A DNA stretch of 6,767 nucleotides from an uncultured Lachnospiraceae bacterium (GCA_902766415.1 CACXDR010000295.1:1-6767), one strand, 5' to 3'. Positions 1 to 5,838 are shown, counted from the stretch's first letter. Notes: generated by a model not told the origin, from the letters alone. Numbers and translations: made by a program.

Positions 1-2
1 AG

Positions 3-491
3 CGGAGCAGTGCGGACGGAAGCTTTGACAGCGCGGATCTTTACAGCAGCGGGAGCGCCTTCTTCCGGAAGGATGCCCTGATCAGCGTGTCACCCGGGAA
101 AGCGGCCGCGGCGGAAAGCCAGATACCTGAAGCGGTGCTAAGCGAAGAAACTGCGGTCCGGACCGGAGAGGAGCTGACGGAAGCGGCTGCGTCCCAGATG
201 GAAGTTCCGCAGCCGGAGGAACTTGCGTCCCAGACGGAAGCTCCGCAGCCGGAGACAACTGCTTCCCAGGCAGGTGGCCTCATACCGGAAGGAACGTCTG
301 CGGAGGAAGGATCTGGTACAGCCGCAGGCGTGACGGTCATGACGGCGGAGCAGTACTTCACTTCGGGCGCTGACGCGCGCGGCCCGTACTTTGCGGGAGG
401 ATGGTTCCCGAACGAGGGGTACGCGAAGCTTTGCGGGACCTTTACGCTTGACGCGGACGGATATATCACGTCCTATACGGAAAAAGAGTAA
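3..491 (+). CDS. C-terminal part of an unidentified protein with an acidic P/E/Q/T-rich repeat linker
   Basis: The frame starting at position 3 is open from the left edge to a TAA at 489-491, giving 162 residues; the other two plus frames close early. The true start lies outside the window, so the GTG at 87 need not be the start. The visible part begins with a Ser/Asp-rich stretch, then a low-complexity linker rich in Ala, Glu, Pro, Gln and Thr. The linker includes two tandem 12-residue units of the form ASQxExPQPExx (189-224 and 225-260) plus a third start ASQ (261-269). A compact C-terminal segment of about 50 residues follows, rich in Gly, Phe and Tyr (AEQYFTSG, GPYFAGGWFP, DADGYITSY). Such linkers are typical of secreted or surface lipoproteins, where they act as spacers, but no signal peptide or anchor can be seen here. 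I do not recognise the family. The coding frame is convincing; the function is unknown. Confidence 0.65.
   Translation, partial: RSSADGSFDSADLYSSGSAFFRKDALISVSPGKAAAAESQIPEAVLSEETAVRTGEELTEAAASQMEVPQPEELASQTEAPQPETTASQAGGLIPEGTSAEEGSGTAAGVTVMTAEQYFTSGADARGPYFAGGWFPNEGYAKLCGTFTLDADGYITSYTEKE
189..272 (+). repeat. In-frame 36-bp tandem repeat in the linker-coding sequence
   Basis: Two 36-bp units (189-224 and 225-260) and the first 12 bases of a third (261-272) lie in tandem. They encode ASQMEVPQPEEL, ASQTEAPQPETT and ASQA. The unit is a multiple of three, so slippage would change linker length without shifting the frame. Confidence 0.75.
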
Positions 492-501
492 CTGACAGGA
501 G

Positions 502-527
502 CATCCCTTCATGGAGGCGGATGTTTT
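502..527 (+). terminator. Probable Rho-independent terminator of the first gene
   Basis: Eleven bases after the TAA there is a hairpin: CATCC at 502-506 pairs with GGATG at 519-523. An inner CTTC/GAGG stem has one G-U pair and one bulged C, and the loop is ATG. Four T residues follow at 524-527. The stem is about 9 bp and imperfect and the T-tract is short, so it is a moderate terminator; the longer hairpin at 581-644 may back it up. Confidence 0.5.
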
Positions 528-580
528 GATGCTGGTGCCGGCACGGAAAAAAGAAGCCGGCCGGAAGAACTGAGCAAGCG

Positions 581-644
581 GGGCCGCCGCATTGAGAAAC
601 GGGCGTTCATTATGACGCGCCGTCCTTAATGCGGCGGTCCTTTT
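581..644 (+). terminator. Long nested hairpin followed by TTTT, probable terminator
   Basis: The outer stem pairs 581-593 (GGGCCGCCGCATT) with 628-640 (AATGCGGCGGTCC), 13 bp with one G-U pair. Inside it, 599-606 (ACGGGCGT) pairs with 615-623 (ACGCGCCGT) with one bulged G. TTTT follows at 641-644. The structure fits a terminator for the upstream gene. Its right arm runs into the promoter of the next gene, so the two transcription units are separated by only a few bases. Confidence 0.6.
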
Positions 645-654
645 GTGGTATGAT
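626..654 (+). promoter_or_regulatory. Extended -10 promoter for the LRR gene block
   Basis: TATGAT at 649-654 is preceded by TG at 646-647, giving the extended -10 pattern TGnTATGAT. A 17-base spacer puts the -35 position at 626-631 (TTAATG), which matches TTGACA poorly, as is often tolerated with an extended -10. Transcription would begin near 661 and leave a leader of about 35 bases before the ATG at 695. The -35 position lies in the right arm of the terminator hairpin. Confidence 0.55.
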
Positions 655-694
655 AGGCAGGTACAGAGGGTAAATCGCGGAAGGGCCGGGAATT

Positions 695-1639
695 ATGGCA
701 TTTCTTTATGACGTTATTACATACCGGGGCGGACAGGCTGCGGAGATCACGGGCTTTGACGGCGCGCGCGCCGTCCTTTCCGTGCCTGAGGAGATCGGGG
801 GACTGGCGGTCAGGAGCATCGGCCGCGGGGCCTTCCGCGGTATGGGAAGCCTTGAGGATGTGCGCCTTCCGGACAGTCTGCGGCGGATCATGGACTTCGC
901 GTTCTATGACTGCGCGGGGCTCAGGCGCATTTCCCTGCCGGACGGGGTGACGGATGTCAGCGGCGGCGCGCTGCGGGGCTGCGGAGGGCTTTCCGTGGTC
1001 GATGTGCGCGTGAAGGACGGGAACTTTTCCTGTGTGCGCGACATCCTGCAGGACACGGACAGGGCAATAAGCTTCCGGTTCGTATTTGCAGATACAGAGG
1101 AGAATGCCGGCGGGGAGGGCACATGTGTCCCGAACCCGGGCGGAGCAGTACGTTCCGGCGGGGAGGCGCTTCTTTACTTCCCTTCATATGTGAATGATTT
1201 CGATGAGGACACGATGGCCCGCGCGATCCACCCGAGGATCGAGGGCTGCGGCTACGCGTACCGGGAGATCGTGACCCGCGCGGCGGTGGATTTCCGCGGC
1301 TATGACCGCCTGCTTCCGCGCGCGGCGGCGGACGGTCCGCTCCTTGCCGCGGAGACGGCATTTGCCCGGCTCATGTTCCCGTACAGGCTGTCGGCGGAGG
1401 CGGAGGCTGCCTATGAGGACCAGCTTCTTAAGACCATGGGGATCGTGCTGCCGCATCTCGCGGAGACGGGCAGCACGGAGCGGGTCTCATTTCTCGCGTC
1501 GCGGGGGCTCCTGAAGGGCCCGGGGATCAGCGAAGCGCTGGAGACCGCGTCCGCGAAAAAAGAGACGGAGATCGTCGGGATCCTTATGGATGCGGAGGCA
1601 GGGACAAAGCGGCCGGCGTTTTCGCTGGATGATCTTTGA
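695..1639 (+). CDS. Leucine-rich repeat (BspA/LRR_5-type) protein, probably cytoplasmic
   Basis: This 314-residue protein starts at ATG 695 behind a G-rich but weak ribosome binding site (GGGCCGGGAA). Residues about 34-104 carry three BspA-type LRR units: SIGRGAFRGMGSLEDVRLPD, a second around AFYDCAGLRRISLPD, and a third around GALRGCGGLSVVDV. This pattern (AF..C..L..I.LP) belongs to the LRR_5 family, which mediates protein-protein binding. Residues about 105-200 are of unclear fold. Residues about 200-300 look helical, and ALETASAKKETEIVGILMDA near the end resembles an ankyrin-type helix pair. There is no signal peptide, membrane segment or wall anchor, although many BspA-like LRR proteins are surface exposed; a cytoplasmic location is inferred. 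It is the first gene of the block with the VWA and MoxR genes, so an adaptor or client role in that system is plausible but unproven. Confidence 0.8.
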   Translation: MAFLYDVITYRGGQAAEITGFDGARAVLSVPEEIGGLAVRSIGRGAFRGMGSLEDVRLPDSLRRIMDFAFYDCAGLRRISLPDGVTDVSGGALRGCGGLSVVDVRVKDGNFSCVRDILQDTDRAISFRFVFADTEENAGGEGTCVPNPGGAVRSGGEALLYFPSYVNDFDEDTMARAIHPRIEGCGYAYREIVTRAAVDFRGYDRLLPRAAADGPLLAAETAFARLMFPYRLSAEAEAAYEDQLLKTMGIVLPHLAETGSTERVSFLASRGLLKGPGISEALETASAKKETEIVGILMDAEAGTKRPAFSLDDL

Positions 1640-1810
1640 ATGCTCCCGCCGCCTCCGGAAGCGAGGGATTCCCGTCTGAGCATGATAGAATACGCGGCAG
1701 GCGTTTAGTGTGTACGGGAGCTTTGAATACTCCCGCCGTGTGCAGCAGTGGGGTATTCTCGCCGGATAGTGATAAAAAGCCTGCGGGGCAGCCGGTATGC
1801 GGCGGGCTCC
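1634..1810 (+). repeat. Two diverged tandem copies of an 87-bp unit between the LRR and VWA genes
   Basis: CTTTGAATGCTCCCGCCG (1634-1651) recurs as CTTTGAATACTCCCGCCG (1721-1738), exactly 87 bases later. Weaker ungapped similarity continues for roughly 45 more bases, for example GGGATTCCCG against GGTATTCTCG and ATGATAGAA against GTGATAAAA. Many of the differences are C/T or A/G changes. The first copy overlaps the last codons of the LRR gene. CGGGAG (1715-1720) can pair with CTCCCG (1730-1735) around a 9-base loop at the junction. The ends are not sharp, and I see no convincing promoter or terminator in this gap. Confidence 0.5.
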
Positions 1811-1826
1811 GGTGGCAATGCAGGAA

Positions 1827-1843
1827 GGGAGGGGCTGTCTGTG
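1827..1843 (+). promoter_or_regulatory. Ribosome binding site that fixes the GTG start of the VWA gene
   Basis: GGGAGGGG at 1827-1834 is followed by a six-base spacer and GTG at 1841. This is the only strong purine-rich site in the gap, and it argues against the longer in-frame reading from 1748. Confidence 0.7.
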
Positions 1844-3160
1844 GGAACAAGAGAAGAGCTTGACGCGGCGGGGCAGAAGATCCTTTCCTATATAAAAACC
1901 GAGCTCTGCGTTTCGATGCGTTTTTTCGCGCCGGCGCTGGACCGCCTTCCATACCGCATGGACCTGACGACCAGGGCGGTCGGGACGGACGCGGCGTTCA
2001 TCCGGTTCAATCCGAGGTATCTCGTCACGGAATTCATCGAGCGGCCGCAGCTCCTGAAACGGACCTACGTCCACATGGTGCTGCACTGCCTGTTCCGCCA
2101 CATGTACGCGGCGAAGCGCTTCCCGGACCGGGAGCTCTGGGACCTTGCGTCGGACATCGCCGCGGAGGCCTGCCTTGACGGGCTGAAGTTTCCGGCGGTC
2201 ATGCGTGTCCCGTCGGACTTCCGGGACGAGGTCCTTGGCGGGCTCAAAGAGAAGCTTCATGTACTCACGGCGGAGAAGATCTACCGCCATTTCGAGGAGG
2301 ATCCGCCGGACCGTGATATGCTGGAAAAGCTTACGCGGGAGTTCCGGCGCTGCGACCACAGCTTCTGGGACCGGATGGAGGACGGGAAGGGACCGGAACC
2401 GCCTGAAAAGCCGGAGATCGCAGTGCCGCGCCTTCCCCGGGAATCGGACTGGGAGAAGGAGGCAAAGCGCGCGGCGCAGGACATGGCGGCAGGAAGCGAG
2501 GCCGGGCATGGCGGGGAGCAGCTGCTTAGGCTTCTTCGCTGGACCACTGAGAAGCGCGGGCTTTATACGGAATTTCTGAGGAGATTTGCCGTGGTGCGGG
2601 AGGAGGTCCGGGTGGATCCGGATTCCTTTGACTACGGGTTTTACGATTACGGGCTGCGGATGTACGGTAACATGCCCCTGATCGAGGAAAATGAATACCG
2701 CGAGGCGAAGCGGATCGAGGAGCTGGTCATCGCGATCGATACATCCGCCTCGTGCGACGCGGAGCTGGTGCGGAAGTTTCTTTCGGAGACGGCAGGGATC
2801 CTCGCGTCGCAGGAAAGCTTTTTCCGGAAGGTGCGGGTCCACATCATCGAGTGCGACGAGCGCGTGCGGGGCGATACGCTCCTTACGGACATTGCTGACA
2901 TGAAGAAATACGCGGACGGCTTCGCGGTCCGCGGCGGAGGCGGGACGGATTTCCGGCCTGTGTTCCGGTATGTGGAGGAGCTTGAGCGGAACGGGGATAT
3001 CCGGGACCTCCGCGGGCTTCTGTATTTTACGGACGGATACGGCGCGTTTCCGGCGCGACCGCCCCACTACGATACGGCGTTCGTGTTCCGGGAGGACTCG
3101 GACCACACGGACAGGGACGTGCCGGACTGGGCCATGAAGCTGTTTCTCGGGCCGGCGTGA
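1841..3160 (+). CDS. VWA-like domain protein with a DUF2201-type metallopeptidase-like N-terminus
   Basis: The start chosen is GTG 1841, because GGGAGGGG at 1827-1834 lies six bases before it; the frame is open further upstream to a GTG at 1748, but that start has no comparable site and lies in repeat DNA. The product is 439 residues. The N-terminal half resembles the DUF2201_N putative metallopeptidase domain: HMVLHCLFRH at residues 78-87, then LASDIAAEACLDGL around 102-115. The usual HExxH glutamate is Met79, so the site may bind metal without proteolysis. The C-terminal half is a VWA-like domain with an intact MIDAS: DTSAS at 300-304, Thr369 in GGGGTDFRPVF, and Asp398 in LYFTDGYG. VWA proteins of this type work with MoxR AAA+ ATPases, and one is encoded just downstream. 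A soluble cytoplasmic complex is expected, since there is no signal peptide or membrane segment. The client is unknown. Confidence 0.88.
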   Translation: MGTREELDAAGQKILSYIKTELCVSMRFFAPALDRLPYRMDLTTRAVGTDAAFIRFNPRYLVTEFIERPQLLKRTYVHMVLHCLFRHMYAAKRFPDRELWDLASDIAAEACLDGLKFPAVMRVPSDFRDEVLGGLKEKLHVLTAEKIYRHFEEDPPDRDMLEKLTREFRRCDHSFWDRMEDGKGPEPPEKPEIAVPRLPRESDWEKEAKRAAQDMAAGSEAGHGGEQLLRLLRWTTEKRGLYTEFLRRFAVVREEVRVDPDSFDYGFYDYGLRMYGNMPLIEENEYREAKRIEELVIAIDTSASCDAELVRKFLSETAGILASQESFFRKVRVHIIECDERVRGDTLLTDIADMKKYADGFAVRGGGGTDFRPVFRYVEELERNGDIRDLRGLLYFTDGYGAFPARPPHYDTAFVFREDSDHTDRDVPDWAMKLFLGPA

Positions 3161-3180
3161 CCGGTGCGGGGATGTGCGCC

Positions 3181-3340
3181 GCGGCGGTGCGGGAGCATCG
3201 GCCGCGAAGACGGGAAGATAAGCGGCGGTGCGGGAGCATCGGCCGCGGGACGGAAGATAAGCGGAGGTGCGGGAACATCGGCCGCGGGACGGGAAGATAA
3301 GCGGAGGTGCGGGAGCATCAGCCGCGGGGACGGAAAAGGA
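3181..3340 (+). repeat. Four tandem copies of a ~40-bp GC-rich repeat between the VWA and MoxR genes
   Basis: Copies begin at 3181, 3222, 3261 and 3301 and are 41, 39, 40 and about 40 bases long. Each starts GCGGNGGTGCGGGANCATC, continues with a GCCGCG core, and ends in a GGAAGATAA-like tail. A degenerate partial copy precedes them at 3161-3180 (CCGGTGCGGG). Copies 1-3 are nearly identical, and the fourth has drifted in its tail, where AAAAGGAAGAG supplies the ribosome binding site of the next gene. Copy lengths differ by one base, so no single frame stays in register, and I treat the region as non-coding. There are no unique spacers. The repeats may act at the RNA level or as protein sites; nothing in the sequence decides this. 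Confidence 0.85.
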
Positions 3341-3346
3341 AGAGAT

Positions 3347-4837
3347 ATGAATATACGTGAGGCAAAGGAAGAGATCATGCGCACGGTGCGCGCGTACCTT
3401 CTGCGGGACGGGGACGGGAGCCTCGTGATCCCGCGGGAGCGGCAGCGGCCGGTGCTTCTTATGGGACCGCCGGGCATCGGAAAGACTGCGGTGATGCGGC
3501 AGATCGCGGAGGAGATGGGGATCAGCCTCGTTTCCTATACGATCACGCACCATACAAGGCAGAGCGCCATCGGCCTGCCCATGATCGCGAAGCGGGACTA
3601 CGGCGGGCGGGAGTACTCCGTCACCGAGTATACGATGAGCGAGATCGTGGCATCGATCTATGACAGGATCGAGCAGACCGGGATACGGGAGGGGATCCTG
3701 TTCCTGGACGAGATCAACTGCGTTTCGGAGACGCTCGCGCCGACCATGCTGCAGTTCCTGCAGTACAAGACGTTCGGCGCGCATGAGGTCCCCGAGGGGT
3801 TCGTGATCGTGACAGCAGGCAATCCGCCGGAATACAACCGGTCGGTGCGGGACTTTGACCTGGTCACGCTGGACCGCGTGAAGCGGCTCGACGTGGAGGC
3901 GGACCTCGGCGTCTGGAAGGAGTACGCGCTCGGGGCGGGCGTCCACGGGGCGGTCCTCGCCTACCTTTCCATCCGGAAGGAGCATTTCTATTCCATCCGG
4001 AGCGAGGTCAGCGGGCGGCGTTTCGTGACGGCGCGCGGTTGGGAGGACCTGTCGGAGTCGCTGAAGGCCTATGAGGCGCTCGGACAGCCCATCGGAGAGG
4101 CGATGGTCTCATCGTTCCTTATGGACCCGGAGATCGCGAAGGATTTCACAGCCTACTACGAGTTCTGGCAGAAGTACAGCGCCGCGGTAAGGGTGCCGGA
4201 CATCCTTGAGGGCGCGGTCCCGGAGGGCGCGGAGCGGCTTGCGGATGCGCCGTTCGACGAAAAGATGAGCCTGATCGGGCTCCTGAATTCCGCGCTGACG
4301 CAGGAATTCCGGGAGCGCGCGGAGGAGACGGATGTCCAGAAGGCGCTGTTCGGCATCCTGAAGGAATGGAAGGCGTATGCCGGGACCCGGGAGGACGGGA
4401 ACGGCGCGGCGGCCCTCCGGGAGTTCCTTCTCGGCCGGGCGGAGGAGCGGCGGCTCCGGATGGAGACCATGCTGTCCGCGCATCTTCTGGGGCGCGACGC
4501 GGAGCGGCGGGAGCACGGGCTTCTGCGGGCGCTTTCGGAGCTTTCGCGCGCTGAGGACTTTGGCGAGGTGAAGGAGATGTTCGCGGCCCGGGAGGCGGAG
4601 CGCAGCGGGCGGATCAGCCGGACCGGAGCGCATCTCACGAACGTGTTCGGGTTCCTTGCCCGCGTATTCGGCGAGGGGCAGGAGATGGTTCTGTTCCTTT
4701 CAGAGCTGTCCGCCGGGAAATACTGTCTGCGGTTCGTCCGTGAGAACGGGAACGACGCGTACTATAAATACAACCGGATGCTGCTGCTCCGCGACAGGGA
4801 GGAAGCGCTCCGGGGAGAGGTGATGAAGCTGATATGA
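3347..4837 (+). CDS. MoxR-like AAA+ ATPase partnered with the VWA protein
   Basis: ATG 3347 is chosen because AAGGA at 3336-3340 lies six bases upstream; the in-frame extension to 3164 would translate the tandem repeats. The product is 496 residues. The AAA+ core is complete: Walker A GPPGIGKT at residues 40-47, Walker B ILFLDEIN with Asp121-Glu122, sensor 1 Asn159 in TAGNPPEYN, and an arginine-rich segment [11 protein letters not shown] soon after that could supply the arginine finger. After the lid region, about 240 residues form a largely helical, charged C-terminal extension with a closing [12 protein letters not shown] segment. MoxR ATPases form hexameric rings that use ATP to remodel or load metal into partner complexes through a VWA co-factor; that role is family knowledge and the client here is unknown. 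The last codon overlaps the dtd start (ATGA), so the two genes are translationally coupled. Confidence 0.92.
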   Translation: MNIREAKEEIMRTVRAYLLRDGDGSLVIPRERQRPVLLMGPPGIGKTAVMRQIAEEMGISLVSYTITHHTRQSAIGLPMIAKRDYGGREYSVTEYTMSEIVASIYDRIEQTGIREGILFLDEINCVSETLAPTMLQFLQYKTFGAHEVPEGFVIVTAGNPPEYNRSVRDFDLVTLDRVKRLDVEADLGVWKEYALGAGVHGAVLAYLSIRKEHFYSIRSEVSGRRFVTARGWEDLSESLKAYEALGQPIGEAMVSSFLMDPEIAKDFTAYYEFWQKYSAAVRVPDILEGAVPEGAERLADAPFDEKMSLIGLLNSALTQEFRERAEETDVQKALFGILKEWKAYAGTREDGNGAAALREFLLGRAEERRLRMETMLSAHLLGRDAERREHGLLRALSELSRAEDFGEVKEMFAAREAERSGRISRTGAHLTNVFGFLARVFGEGQEMVLFLSELSAGKYCLRFVRENGNDAYYKYNRMLLLRDREEALRGEVMKLI

Positions 4838-5304
4838 GGTTTGTGATCCAGAGAGTAAAGCATGCGTCATGCACGGTCGACGGAGAGGTGACCGGCGCGA
4901 TCGAAAAAGGATTTGTGGTGCTGGCGGGCGTCGCCGGGGATGACACGCAGGAGACCGCCGACAAGATGGTGAAGAAGATGATCGGCTTAAGGATCTTCGA
5001 GGACGCGGAGGGGAAGACGAACCTCTCGCTTGCCGACGTGGACGGCGCGCTGCTCGTGATCTCGCAGTTCACGCTGTACGCCGACATGCGGAAGGGAAAC
5101 CGCCCGTCATTTACCAAGGCCGGATTGCCGGAAATGGCGGAACCCATGTACGAATACATCCTGAAAAAGTGCGCGGAGGCCATGCCGGAGGGCAAGGTGC
5201 AGCGCGGGATCTTCGGCGCGGACATGAAGATCGAGCTCCTGAATGACGGCCCCTTCACCGTGATCCTCGACTCCGAGGACCTGAAGCGCCCAAAGAACTC
5301 GTAA
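4834..5304 (+). CDS. dtd: D-aminoacyl-tRNA deacylase
   Basis: This 156-residue protein, slightly longer than the usual ~145-150, matches the DTD family along its whole length. It begins [21 protein letters not shown], has the active-site motif SQFTLY at residues 77-82 (Thr80), and has the Gly-cisPro motif in NDGPFT at 137-142 (Gly139, Pro140). DTD is a dimeric cytosolic enzyme that hydrolyses D-amino acids (and glycine mischarged on tRNA-Ala) from tRNA, protecting translation. The ATG overlaps the TGA of the MoxR gene by four bases; the nearest purine-rich site (GGGGAGAGG, about 4812-4820) is rather far, which fits translation by re-initiation. A link between DTD and the MoxR/VWA system is not established; shared transcription may be coincidental. 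No truncation or missing residue is seen. Confidence 0.97.
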   Translation: MRFVIQRVKHASCTVDGEVTGAIEKGFVVLAGVAGDDTQETADKMVKKMIGLRIFEDAEGKTNLSLADVDGALLVISQFTLYADMRKGNRPSFTKAGLPEMAEPMYEYILKKCAEAMPEGKVQRGIFGADMKIELLNDGPFTVILDSEDLKRPKNS

Positions 5305-5316
5305 AACGGACGATTT

Positions 5317-5379
5317 TGCTGATTAATAGACATTTTTGGGGCATTGTGTTTAGCCATGGGGACAGTCCCCATGGTCGAA
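5317..5379. repeat. REP-like palindromic element, copy A
   Basis: This 63-bp segment is about 78% identical, without gaps, to 5768-5830, and its last 26 bases are identical there. It ends in a perfect inverted repeat: CCATGGGGAC (5354-5363), a single A, then GTCCCCATGG (5365-5374), followed by TCGAA. Both copies also share the 5' part TGATTAAT. It lies between dtd and the small gene, only 12 bases before the latter's ATG. A dispersed, palindromic, intergenic element of this kind resembles REP sequences mobilised by REP-associated transposases (RAYT); that origin is inferred. Confidence 0.75.
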
Positions 5380-5391
5380 GGGAGGGGTGGT

Positions 5392-5682
5392 ATGGAGGTC
5401 GAGGAGATCCTGGAGCAGCTGAAGAGAAAGGCCATGCGGGATCCGGCGTTCCGCGCGGCGCTGCTTGCGACGGCGGAGGACAGGAACCCGCTGTCCGCGC
5501 TGTGCGCGTTTTCGACGTCGGCGGGGCTGCCGCTTTACGAGATGGACCTTCTGACGGCCGGGGAGGAGCGCTACGCGGCCATGCGCCGGTCGACGAACGG
5601 CGGCGGCGAGAATTCCCCCCTGCTTGCGGGAGAGGATGACACGTACGAGCTTTTCATGACGGAACTGAGAAAGCTTGGGTAA
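5392..5682 (+). CDS. Small conserved-looking protein of unknown function with a Nif11-like N-terminus
   Basis: ATG 5392 follows the strong site GGGAGGGG (5380-5387) by four bases and gives 96 residues. An upstream in-frame start at 5344 would translate through the REP palindrome and is rejected. The N-terminal part (VEEILEQLKRKAMRDPAFRAALLATAEDRNPL) is helical and acidic and recalls the start of Nif11-type leader domains (EFLEKL...DPELREKL). The C-terminal part is distinctive: AGEERYAAMRRSTNGGGEN, then SPLLAGEDDTYELFM. It has no signal peptide, no membrane segment and only one Cys. Nif11-like proteins include RiPP precursors, but no maturation enzymes are in the window and the tail is not Cys-rich, so a precursor role is weakly supported. 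It is the last gene before the hairpin at 5687. The coding call is good; the function is unknown. Confidence 0.72.
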   Translation: MEVEEILEQLKRKAMRDPAFRAALLATAEDRNPLSALCAFSTSAGLPLYEMDLLTAGEERYAAMRRSTNGGGENSPLLAGEDDTYELFMTELRKLG

Positions 5683-5686
5683 ATAA

Positions 5687-5718
5687 AGAAGGCCCGCGCG
5701 GGAAGCGCGGGCCTTCTT
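5687..5718. terminator. Strong hairpin terminator between convergent genes
   Basis: AGAAGGCCCGCGC (5687-5699) pairs perfectly over 13 bp with GCGCGGGCCTTCT (5705-5717) around the loop GGGAA, five bases after the TAA at 5680-5682. On the plus strand the following bases (TGCTCG) are T-poor. On the minus strand the hairpin is followed by TTCTTTATTT, a better U-tract. It can therefore serve both the plus-strand block and the minus-strand ECF gene arriving from 5839. Confidence 0.8.
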
Positions 5719-5761
5719 GCTCGACAAATAGGACTGTAACCGTGAATGAGTTCATGATCAA

Positions 5762-5789
5762 ATGATATGTTGATTAATCAACATATCAT
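5762..5789. repeat. Perfect 28-bp AT-rich palindrome in the left part of REP copy B
   Basis: The left arm ATGATATGTTGATT (5762-5775) is followed directly by its exact reverse complement (5776-5789), with no loop. The centre TTGATTAATCAA is shared in damaged form with copy A (CTGATTAATAG at 5319-5329), where the symmetry is lost. It could form a cruciform or be a binding or transposase recognition site. Confidence 0.75.
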
Positions 5790-5830
5790 GCCAAAAGTGT
5801 TTGACCATGGGGACAGTCCCCATGGTCGAA
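5768..5830. repeat. REP-like palindromic element, copy B
   Basis: This is the second copy of the 63-bp element. Its right end is a longer perfect palindrome than in copy A: GACCATGGGGAC (5803-5814), A, GTCCCCATGGTC (5816-5827). As plus-strand RNA the stem could extend three more pairs to 5800/5830 with one G-U. It lies between the convergent small gene and the ECF gene, ending eight bases from the ECF stop codon, a typical REP position. Confidence 0.78.
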
Positions 5831-5838
5831 CACCGGGA

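Noticed and set aside
1748..1840. An in-frame upstream GTG start for the VWA protein.
   Set aside because: It lacks a ribosome binding site and falls in the 87-bp repeat, while GTG 1841 has GGGAGGGG at good spacing.
1636..1863. A 75-codon plus-strand frame across the LRR-VWA gap with a 29-residue internal repeat.
   Set aside because: It begins at a TTG overlapping the LRR stop with no ribosome binding site. The internal repeat is simply the 87-bp DNA duplication read in frame.
3164..3346. An in-frame N-terminal extension of the MoxR ATPase through the tandem repeats.
   Set aside because: The repeats change reading register by one base between copies, giving inconsistent peptide units. ATG 3347 has a proper ribosome binding site.
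3161..3346. A CRISPR array.
   Set aside because: The ~40-bp units adjoin each other with no unique spacers, and there are no cas genes nearby.
1487..3985. An 832-codon open frame on the minus strand.
   Set aside because: It lies antisense to three genes with clear domains, is Arg/His/Pro-rich low-complexity sequence, and reflects codon bias in GC-rich DNA.
5344..5391. An upstream start for the small 96-residue protein.
   Set aside because: It would translate through the palindrome of REP copy A; ATG 5392 has its own strong ribosome binding site.
4635..5435. A 266-codon minus-strand open frame covering dtd.
   Set aside because: It is antisense to dtd, whose family motifs are unmistakable, and its Ser/Pro/Arg-rich product has no recognisable domain.
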